A stretch of 64,000 nt of DNA from Cyrtodaria siliqua (taxonomy: Eukaryota > Mollusca > Bivalvia > Adapedonta > Hiatellidae). The position numbers and the translations under genes are program-made. The notes beneath the pieces are model-generated. The model was not told the DNA's origin. It saw nothing but the letters and a program-made list of their open reading frames with translations, and ran no database searches. The first letter of the stretch is position 1; every line of letters begins with the position of its first letter. This document shows positions 55,690-64,000 of this stretch, piece after piece. Location of the stretch: assembly GCA_037043455.1 (NCBI GenBank), contig JAWPHD010011464.1:19656-83655 (forward strand), read 5' to 3'.

Positions 55690-56113
55690 CAAAATAAAAA
55701 ATGGTTTGTTTCCGCTAACGGCTTAAAAAAAAATAGGGTAGGTAGGTAGGCAAAACTTTTTTTTCTTTTTTTTTTTATTATTAATAACCTTATTTTTGTT
55801 AATGAAAAAACACTTTTAATATGATAAAAAAATACTGGGGAAGGTATTAATACCTAGATAATACATGGTTATGGCCCTTTTTCAATATTTGGTAATGTAC
55901 ACTGGAAACCCAGGGGTCATGGGTTCAAATCTCACTGGAGGAACTTTTTTTATCTCCATAAGAAAGGTTGGTTCATGGGTTCAACTTTTTTTCTTTTTCT
56001 TTTTTTAAATTTTTTAAAAAAAATAATTTTTGCAATAAAAAAAGTTAGGGTCGGGCTAAATAATAGGGTCGGTCGGGTTAGCGGAAACAAACACTTTTTT
56101 CTTGTATGCCTTA
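55690..56113 (+). mobile_element. MITE (GGTAGGTAGG family)
   Basis: Left GGTTTGTTTCCGCTAACGGC and AGGGTAGGTAGGTAGG; right GGGTCGGTCGGGTTAGCGGA and AACAAACAC. The interior matches the 52754 copy in reverse (ACCTAGATAATACATGGTTA). Confidence 0.78.
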
Positions 56114-56416
56114 TAACTGATATAATCAAATAATTAGCAGCATGCTTTTGAAGTCTTTAATGATGTCGGTAATTAAAAAGGTTGGATAGTGACTTGAAAC
56201 AAACTATACAGACATGGAAATGAATGTTTGTTACAGCCAGATGGTCGGATCGAGAAACGAAAGTAGACTTTGTCAGCGTGAATTTGATTAAATTAAGGAT
56301 TTTTTATGAAGAGTTTACTTTTTTGTGCTTGTTTGTGGTTAACAGTCGTCCTTGAATGCTACTTTTCTTGCTCGATTTTTATAACTATAATTAATCTTTA
56401 TTTCTTATTTATGTTA
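56114..56416. other. AT-rich spacer, no gene seen
   Basis: No motif or frame worth naming. Confidence 0.35.
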
Positions 56417-56873
56417 AGGCCAGTTTTTTTTATTAATTGATTTACGGATTTTTTTTCTAAAAGTTGAGGGTAGGAGGAGGGAAAAAAATAAAAATAAAAA
56501 CTAAGATGGTGACCAAAAAATGCCATTTTAATATGTTACTGTAGTATTTCATACCTCGACGAAACACATAAAAATAACATTCAATTCTTAAATTTTTAAC
56601 CAACGTTATTTCACAGTTTGAATCATCCAAAAATCATTGTTTTTGCTTCTTTGTTTTTTTAGCATTCCGTGTGGATGATTTTAAGGCTCTTTGAAGCAGG
56701 AGAGGCAGATAGGTCTCACAATACTGAAAGTTTCTCTCAGTTGCCTGACTTCATATTTTTTTTATTTTTTATTTTTTTAAAAAGTTGAAAAAAAAACAAC
56801 TTTTTTTTTCGTTTCGGCAAAACTTGCAGTCGGCGGGTCCGTAAATCTAAAAATAAAAAAACTCTGGCCTAAT
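56417..56873 (+). mobile_element. Diverged relative of the GGTAGGTAGG MITE
   Basis: Ends TTAAGGCCAGTTTTTTTTAT and ATAAAAAAACTCTGGCCTAA form inverted repeats, continued by TTTACGGATT and GTCCGTAAATC. Interior GAGGGTAGGAGGAGGG and AGTCGGCGGGTCCG echo the other copies. Different interior sequence suggests a subfamily. Confidence 0.6.
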
Positions 56874-57043
56874 GCAATTAATTATCAGTCTTCACAAAAA
56901 CAACGTTTACACTCATGTACACTATATACAAAATACATGTAAATACTTAACTAAACATTTCATAAGAAGTCAAAGTTAGAATCTGTAATAAGAAACCACC
57001 TGTATTAAGAGACCGCTTTTGCAATATTTTACCTGTAACCATA

Positions 57044-57364
57044 CATCACTTGTTTTGGAATTGTGAAGTTGTAAAACAGTTTTGGTCATATCTTGCAGAA
57101 TACATTAGAAATAAATGTAATATAACTTTGACAATTTGGGAAAGAAACAGATATCTTATTTGGAAATAATAAATTTGATATCACTTTGAGCAAAATTATC
57201 ATGCAAGCCAAACTCTTTATATATCAGCAAAAGATGCAAAAGCAAAACCCGTTATTAGATATCTTTAAAAAACATATGATATCTTTATACAAAGTGGAAA
57301 AGTGGATAGCATATAAAAATTTAAAAGTAAAAAAAATTGAAGCCATGTGGAGTCGATATATATA
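57044..57364 (+). mobile_element. L1/Tx1-like LINE ORF2 C-terminal remnant
   Basis: One frame gives HHLFWNCEVVKQFWSYLAEY and ends at a stop near 57168. The shifted frame continues as SKIIMQAKLFIYQQKMQ and KKHMISLYKVEKWIAYKN. 'HLFW.C..V..FW' and the '..YKVEK.IA..N' tail are typical of L1-group ORF2 C-termini. It is a frameshifted fragment. Confidence 0.65.
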
Positions 57365-57406
57365 AACATTGGTAAAATAGGACAATAAAATATATATATA
57401 TATATA

Positions 57407-57746
57407 CTGAAAGGAAAAAGAAACGCAGGGTGCATATTTCTGCTATATATTGTATATTTAATATGCTACTGCTTATCAAATGGTACAGGGCTTCACTTAA
57501 CATTAAATACAGTACTGAACTGGCTCCATTTTTCAAAGAGGAACTTCAGCATTTATGAATTTCTTGTTACAACGTGTTCTGTGATTAAAACATCTACAAC
57601 ATCACAGTTGTGTCCTTTCTCTAACTAACTGCACTTTTTTTTTTACAAAACATCTTGGGATTTCCTTGGAATATATATGGAATTAAGTGTGCAGTATATG
57701 CAATATATAGCGGAAATACGTACCCTGCGTTTCTTTTTCCTTTCAG
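57407..57746. mobile_element. Tc1/mariner-type MITE, 340 bp, TA duplication
   Basis: Ends CTGAAAGGAAAAAGAAACGC and GCGTTTCTTTTTCCTTTCAG are inverted; inverted similarity extends about 50 bp (GCTATATATTG / CAATATATAGC). Both sides are flanked by TA (57405-57406, 57747-57748). No transposase. Frames inside it are not genes. Confidence 0.82.
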
Positions 57747-58480
57747 TATAGATATAGACTTTTTATTAAACATGTCAAAGTTCAGGGACACCTTAATGAT
57801 CACCATAGTAAAACACTGTTGTCTACTTCTCAGCTTTTTTTTTTAAGTTTGTAATTTTTTCCTTTGTTATATATATGCTCCAGAAAATGTTTTGTATAAA
57901 TGTTTCCCCCCACCCATCCCCAACCGGAAAGAAAAGTAATCCATGCATATTCTCAGGGCTTCATATAAAGCCCTGATATTCTGAAGGTTTTATTATCTCA
58001 ATAGCAGGATATACAAAACAATACATACAGTGAGTGTGTAGATAATGATTTATGTGTGTACATATGTCTGTAAATCTGCAAAGTTGTATATACTTGAGAA
58101 TATATTATGGATGCATGTATACAGATATGTAGATATGTTTATATGAGATATATAAATGTGCATACGTGTGAATAAATTGATGCAAATCTATACATAATAG
58201 TACATTTAAATATACTGACACATGTCAAAACATAAACCACATGATGGCGCACCACATTGTTTGCTCTACAGTAATCTATTTTGCTAAATAATATCATTTT
58301 TACCTTCCTATACTTTTATTTAAAATATTAAAGAGTAAGATACTGTATACATATGCCGAGTTAATTTTAAGGGGACACTTAGTTTAAAAACTCACAGCGT
58401 CATATTGGTCTTCAATATGACTTGCATACTTTTAGTCATTAAAGTAAAGTGTTTAAATCATGTAAATTGATTTTACATAT
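57747..58480. other. AT-rich, no gene seen
   Basis: TATATG-rich low-complexity sequence around 58010-58210 (repeated ATATGT/ATACATA text). No supported gene. Confidence 0.4.
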
Positions 58481-59060
58481 TACTAAAGGACAAGGTATAA
58501 TAAGGGAGTATTTTGGCCCCCAATATGTTCAAAATGCAAAAAAATAAATATTTACATATAATCTGCTGTGCACGTTGAAGTAAATTTATTTTATCCTATC
58601 TTCAAACTATATTTTTATCTAGAAGAATTAACAGGGTCTCAAACAATGGCATTTTTGGTAATTTTGTTATATTTTGTAGATTTTGGACCTCTCTGGGCAA
58701 GATTTTTATCCTAAAAATATAGAGCGCACCTCCAAGCACACACAGTTTTTTGGCTGATGATGCATCCCTATCAAGTGCTTGTTTCTACAAAAGATCAGCT
58801 GTGCTCGAGTGTGCGCTCTGTATTTCCAAGACCAAAAACTGATCAAAAACTGCTGAAAATAACAAAAATGTCATGTTTTGAAAGAAAAGGCCTTGTTTGT
58901 GAGGCTCTTAAACTCATTTAGAGCCTTCAAACGTACTTGTAATGAGTTTAATATTGATTCAGTTCATTTGTAGCTAACCTAGATATTCAAAACTTGTGCA
59001 TTAAAACTTTCAATATGGGGGCCAATTTTGTCCCTTATCATACCTAGTCCTTTTGACAAT
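58481..59060. mobile_element. Foldback element, arms ~280 bp
   Basis: The left ACTAAAGGACAAGGTATAAT and AAGGGA..TTTGGCCCCCA are answered at the right by GGGGGCCAATTTTGTCCCTT and ATCATACCTAGTCCTTTTGA. Toward the centre TATAGAGCGCACCTCCAAGC pairs with CTCGAGTGTGCGCTCTGTA. Arms are diverged. Nothing is encoded. Confidence 0.65.
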
Positions 59061-59149
59061 AATGCATTAGTTGTATATTGAACATTTAGATAGTGGAAGA
59101 GGGTTGTAATCTCAAGTTTTTGCTTGATCCTATGCAGTGGTTCTGGTCA

Positions 59150-59345
59150 AAATGAATTGAATTGAATTGGGGTTTTAAGGCGCACCAACACATGAAAAGG
59201 TTATATGGCGCCTAACAGGCATGAACATGCCAGGTACATCGAGATAAAATATGGGAAATGGGCCTAGAGCCTTCTGACCTGAACTGCAGAGTTACTGCAA
59301 ATTCTATCGTAAAAACTCCATTTTGATGCGAGCGAGATACCACCT
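59150..59345 (-). mobile_element. SINE-like repeat, reversed copy
   Basis: From the (GAATT)n tail at 59152-59168 through GGTTTTAAGGCGCACCAACA, GCCTAACAGGCATGAACATG and TGCAAATTCTATCGTAAAAA it is the reverse of 27590-27795. Confidence 0.7.
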
Positions 59346-59955
59346 GAAACAATGCAGGGATCATGATGAAGACCTTTAATGAACATGAACAAAAAATGAT
59401 AAAATGAACATGAATTTGGGGGGATTCCACCCCTCTGCCTACCCCTCCAAAGGGATCTGCAGTGGCCCTATTCTTTGCCCGTGACCAAACGGGGGCCCCG
59501 GGAACCACACAAAATGAGGCAGGTTTAATAATCGAGATACTTATTTGAATGTAACTCAAGTTCACCATGTGTCCCTTTAACAAAATAGAATAAAACGCAT
59601 GAGCTGGTTAATGAGTATGACTACACCTAGTTTGCAGTATATATGTAATGGTTATCAATATGTAAAACAAGATGTGTTTGTTTATCATGTAGTAGATTTG
59701 GCCTATGTCAGTTACAGTATAATTAAGCTTACCATAAAGGGAGGTAATATCTAACATTATTTCACGTGTCTTGGACATGCACAGGTTATCATTGATGTTT
59801 TCATGCATTGTTTCTGTCTTTATTTAAAGGGTTTACATCATTTACTGATTACTCGCTATGATATTTGTTTGAAGTATAATACTTAGCGCCGTTTGCTTTA
59901 TATTAGTAAACAGATGTATTAATTGTAAATAATAATAAATAATCGTCCTTAGTCC
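59346..59955. other. No gene seen
   Basis: Includes a G/C-rich patch near 59415-59510 with no motif. Small open frames on the minus strand (59212-59583, 59608-59808) have no recognisable domain and the first overlaps the SINE-like repeat. Confidence 0.4.
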
Positions 59956-60245
59956 AAACATAATGCCGAGTCAACGGGGATTCTTCCCGGGGGCTCATAT
60001 GGTAGAGGGACTATAAACCTTAGAAAGAAAAGAAAGAAAAAAAATCGTCCGTCGGATGGGACGTAAACCGGGCGGTCCGTGTATCGGTCTATCCTCCGAG
60101 CACGTTAAAGAACCATAGGAATCTATTCGATAATAAGAGTAGGGCAGGTTCCCGGATTCCTATGTATCATTTTCCTCTCTTCTGGGGCGGCTCTAAATAA
60201 CCTATACTGTGTTGATGAGCCGTTAAACCAACATTCAATTCAAAG
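59956..60245 (+). mobile_element. Dispersed short repeat with GTCGGATGGGACGTAAACCG core
   Basis: The central GTCGGATGGGACGTAAACCG, followed by CCGTGTATCGG and GAGCACGTTAAAGAACC, resembles a core widely repeated in mollusc genomes (possibly the MetaSINE type; from memory). The end is CCGTTAAACCAACATTCAAT. A GGACTATAAACCTTAGAA phrase is shared, reversed, with 16264-16281. Confidence 0.5.
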
Positions 60246-61000
60246 AATTTATGAAAAAGAAAAAAAAAGGTGTCATAAAATATTTTGAGATCAACTTGGA
60301 TAATAAAAATTATGTTAAACACAGGTGTCATATAAGGTTAGACCTGTCTTACTTGAATTAAATTTAGCAGGAGACAACATAGTTAGATGTTCCTGAGAAA
60401 ACGTCCTAATTAGATACAGGAGATAACATCGTTAGATGTCCTGTTAAGGTGTTTAAAATGGAGATTCTAGAATTGGCTTATAAATAAATATTAATATCTT
60501 TATAGAGTAGATTTTGATATCAACTTGGATAATAAAAATTATGTTGAGAACGTCTGCCATTTTGTTTATTCCTGACCGCCTAAACAATCCACACACCACC
60601 GTTTACGAATCTGGGGAGAAGTAGCCTCTCATCGTGGGATATAGCAACACCGGGTCAAGTTACCTTTCAGTGACCTGGCGTGGCGCTGTTTATGCCTGAC
60701 ATAACTAGTCACAGACCGGTAATGTCAGATTGTTTCGTCGCACAGAAATACACATACAAACCAAATACACACAATAACATCGCTTTGCCCGGTTGCCCAT
60801 AAGTGACCGGACAAGGCCTGTTTATGTTGGGCATAACTTGTCTTACGACTGGTAATGCTAATATCGCATTGTCGCCTACTCACATCACTTACACATTCAA
60901 AACGTCTACAATCACATGGAACTGCTTGTATTCCCTATAATATACCCATTAAGTATTTCCTTATATTAACCATGTGTAATATAAGGCGACCGCATCAAGT
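60246..61000. repeat. Two local duplications, no gene
   Basis: ATCAACTTGGATAATAAAAA occurs at 60290 and 60518. From 60650 to 60900 a ~125-bp unit with GTGACC(T/G)G..CGCTGTTTATG/GCCTGTTTATG, GCATAACT and GTAATG is present twice and diverged. Confidence 0.5.
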
Positions 61001-61173
61001 GCAGTGTCAGTACGTTCGTCTAGTCAATGTCCCGGAACACACCGTTTAGTCCGTGGAGTCCGTGGATATAGCACTGAATCGGCGATGTTGTGAGGGTAAC
61101 AGTCTGCCGTATGTAGATTCGCCACAAGCAATAATGTGTAGTTTCTTGTCGTTTTTGAGCCATGTGATAAAAA

Positions 61174-61320
61174 GGATCTGACACTCGTTGTCATTTCATA
61201 CAAAATTTTATTAAACTCGTCCAGGAATGTGTTATTAAGCTCGCCGGAGGCTCGCTTAATAACACATTCCTTAACATGTTTAATAACATTTTGTATGAAA
61301 TGACAACTCATGTCTGATCC
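61174..61320. repeat. 147-bp near-perfect hairpin
   Basis: The left arm begins GGATCTGACACTCGTTGTCA and runs through AGGAATGTGTTATTAAGC; the right arm begins GCTTAATAACACATTCC and ends TGACAACTCATGTCTGATCC. Arms are about 66 bp with a short GC-rich loop (TCGCCGGAGGC). It is probably a small foldback element. It shares TTTATTAAAC(T/A) text with 35607-35666. Confidence 0.85.
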
Positions 61321-61601
61321 TCTATATATGTAATGGATACTTTAGAATTTTTTTTTTTTTTTTAAAAACAAATGTCCCTGTACATGTCATATAATATATA
61401 TCATTGATTGCCTGATTTATTACAGAATTATGGCCCTTTAGTTGACTTAGAATTTTCACTCTATAATGAACTTCATGTGGCTTTCACTTTAAAACTGTTC
61501 ATAGCATTTTTATTACACCTGACATACATGTACAGTTCACACGTGATGCTATGATTTGTCTCTGCATCAACGTTTTTTTCGATTCTGCAATTTCTTTACA
61601 G

Positions 61602-62176
61602 AATTATCACTGTAGGGATCCGTACCACGGATCTTGTCAAGACCCCGTTCACATAGTACGGAGTTTTGGTCAGCCATGTTGTAGAAAACGTGCGGATAAC
61701 AACAGCAAAAGTAGGTTAACCACGTTTTTTCTCCTATTTGTGTTCATGTATATGAATAATCAGTATTGCTATATGTTGCGGAAACATTCCCCGTTCAAAT
61801 ATTACCGTACATTGTTGACATAGTACTTTAAATGCTACAATTCGGATCAAAGAAAAACAATTGCCAGTGCTGAAATTCGCCCAAAGTACCCTTCAGCAAT
61901 AATATCTCATTAATTTTCAAGTTAACGAAAATTTTGAATTGGCATATTTATTTGTTTTTCCAATATACGTGCATGTTCAAAATTTCAGCATCATTCATCC
62001 GAAATTGGCCGAGATATGAATCGAAACAAAACGTGCCCAGCGTAACTAATTCATATAAAAAGACGCGGATTTGTGTACGGAGTCTTGTCCATGTACTGTA
62101 CGGGGTTTTGCAATGCAAAGATTGTTTTCGCTGCTCTGTACTGATGTTATTTACTTATATTTGTAGTAATTCGTAG
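61602..62176 (+). CDS. Possible two-exon gene end, Cys-containing protein
   Basis: Exon 61602-61710 follows TTTCTTTACAG and ends AAAA/GTAGGT; exon 61989-62176 follows AAAATTTCAG and ends at a stop. Phase 0 to 1 and then 1 agree. The first exon reads NYHCRDPYHGSCQDPVHIVR and GQPCCRKRADNNSK; the second includes FIRNWPRYESKQNVPSVTNS and LQCKDCFRCS. Together there are several Cys pairs, which would suit a small secreted or zinc-binding protein. No family was recognised, the upstream exons were not found, and the donor is only moderate. Treat as a candidate. Confidence 0.33.
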
Positions 62177-62789
62177 ACTATTATTTAGGTCCTATATTTC
62201 TTATACCATTTTGTAACTTTAAGACGAAAAAATGCAGAAAACTAAACTTAAAAGGGGTAATTCTTGAGAAAGACTCCGTATTTATTCCAAATAACTACAT
62301 GTACTACAAACTAAGTCCAGACGTATATTATTGTCTGTTAGAATTGATACAGTTGTCCAATTTTAGCTCATTGTGACCACAGTTAACGTCATATTTTTTT
62401 TTTGTCATTTACAACAATCCATTACATTGGTCAATGTTTATTCAACTTAGTAATTAGGTATTTGCTTTAATCCGCCGAATCTAAGGAGTCATACAAGTCA
62501 AAAACTTAAATCCCAGTTAACTGATAAATCAATCCCCCCTCCCCCCCCCCCCCCCCCCCCCACCCCACCCGGGTAAATGGTGCGTATAGCAGAATCGATC
62601 TCTAAATTGAACAAAGTAACTCAACCAAACTTTACAATAAAAAATAACGGTCGTATTTTAATACATCCAGTAGGACAAAGCAAACGCATTGAATTCTTCC
62701 TTTTCTGCAACATCTCATATTGAACATGAACCGGAATTACCTACTTTTCATAATCGCACTGACAATAAAATGAATGACTTTATTACAAA
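62177..62789. other. No gene seen; poly-C tract
   Basis: A C-rich run (about 62534-62575) reading CCCCCCTCCCCCC and longer; otherwise AT-rich. Confidence 0.5.
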
Positions 62790-64000
62790 TGAAACGAAGT
62801 AATTGATCAATTGAAAATCTTGAAATTATCGAAACCTCCAGGCCCAGATATGATTAGCCCAAAGGGGTTAAAATTAGTTTTAAATATCATCGCTGCTCCA
62901 TTGACGCGACTTTTTAATCTGTCATTGTCCACTAGAAAAGTACCGTACCAATGGAAACAGGCGAATGTAACTTCTATTTTTAAGGGCAAGGGAGAACCCT
63001 GACATGCCGGGCAATTATAGGCCTATATCCATTACCAGTATTATTTGCAAATTGATGGAAAAATCGTATTTAAACACTTGTTCAACTATATCAAAACGAA
63101 TAACCTTCTGTGCAAATACCAGGCAGGCTTTCAACCTAAGACTCTACAGTAAATCAGCTCATAGAAATATATAATAACATAATAAGCAACCTCGACGCTG
63201 GGAAAGATGTACGATTTATATTTTGCGATATTGCTAAGCATTTGACAAAGTATGGCATGCTGGGTTGCTTTTAAATTAGCTAATAGTGTATCAGTGATTC
63301 ATTATGTAACTGGATACGTAGCTATCTCGCTGATAGGCAGCAAAAAGTAGTCCTAGATGGATTTTCTTCAGCTTCAGTACTATAGATGCAGGTGTTCCGC
63401 AAGGCTATGTTTAGGTCCGTTTCTATTTCTGCTGTTATATAAATGACATCACAGATGACTTATTGAATGATGTACAGTTATTTGCTGATGACACTTCTCT
63501 TTTTGTTGTAGTTGATAAAAACCCAGTAGAATGTGCACTCTCTTACAAATGATCTTTGCAAAATATCTGAATGGTCAAAAAAATGGGCTGTTACATTTAA
63601 TCCTCAAAAAAACAAAAGCCTTGTTTGCACTAGAAGAAACTATATCCACCCACCAGTCTACTTTGATAATGATATAGTACAATAGACGTAGCGTCACATT
63701 TGCCACCATTGGATTAACAATTCAGTCCAATGCAACTTGGTCGCATCATATAGAAAATATATACGAAAAAGCATGTGCACGATTTAACATTCTAAGAATG
63801 CTTAAGTACAAACTTGACAGACATTCTCTATTGAAAATATATATCGCCTTTATAAGACTTATACTTGAATATGGAGATTCAGTATGGGATACACTGTACA
63901 CAGGGAGAATCTGATCTATAGAGAGCGTCCAAGTTGAAGCAGTACAAATAATAACAGGCCTCAGATGCAATTCCTCTAGATCATACTTATATACTGAATT
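62790..64000 (+). pseudogene. Degenerate LINE reverse transcriptase, runs off window
   Basis: Frame-shifted but readable segments in order: KPPGPDMISPKGLKLVLNII, FNLSLSTRKVPYQWKQANVT, GNYRPISITSIICKLMEK, a DKVWHA block, QLFADDTSLFVVVDKN (catalytic F-A-D-D box), SEWSKKWAVTFNPQK, RFNILRMLKYKLDRHS and RLILEYGDSVWDT. This order is that of Jockey/CR1-type reverse transcriptases. Several indels and stops mean it is inactive. It differs from the intact LINE at 43-49 kb, so it is another family. It continues beyond 64000. Confidence 0.85.

Overview
The window looks like animal nuclear DNA and most probably comes from a bivalve mollusc. The reasons are AT-rich intergenic DNA, spliced genes with GT-AG introns, a single-exon secreted coiled-coil C1q protein of the kind that is heavily expanded in bivalves, tRNA-derived SINEs, a CR1/L2-type LINE with an esterase ORF1, and many foldback and MITE elements. 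The species assignment is inference; I cannot run a search.

Region by region. 1-4.5 kb: tandem repeats and an AT-rich ~30-bp satellite that holds two putative exons and a hAT-like insertion. 4.5-15.8 kb: one 11.3-kb minisatellite of 42-bp units with large duplicated blocks. 16.4-23.0 kb: further exons of a + strand gene whose last exon encodes 15 serine-rich 26-residue repeats. Seven putative exons (1607 to 23030) keep a consistent reading phase across six introns, so the 42-bp array would lie inside one intron. 23.8-28.7 kb: a SINE, a foldback fragment, a 57-bp minisatellite, a truncated Tc1-like transposase and one possible orphan exon. 29-32.5 kb: AT-rich degenerate repeats with a MITE. 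32.6-34.6 kb: a 15-finger C2H2 zinc-finger gene. 35-38.3 kb: hairpins, a 1.3-kb palindromic element and a piggyBac-like MITE. 38.3-42.1 kb: a 35-bp minisatellite interrupted by a segment carrying three 250-bp units with tRNA-like cores.

42.4-49.1 kb: a 207-bp repeat cluster into which a near full-length LINE (minus strand, about 5.5 kb) has inserted. Both of its ORFs are open and keep their catalytic motifs, and they are separated only by one in-frame UAG. 49.3-53.2 kb: a 94-bp repeat, unassigned DNA and a MITE. 54.0-55.1 kb: the C1q-domain gene, lying between inverted copies of the same MITE. 55.7-64 kb: MITEs, a foldback element, two LINE remnants, SINEs, a strong hairpin and a possible two-exon gene for a cysteine-containing protein.

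The credible host genes are the zinc-finger gene, the C1q gene and, with less certainty, the multi-exon serine-repeat gene. They show no functional link to each other. Most of the window is repeats and mobile elements, several of them nested.
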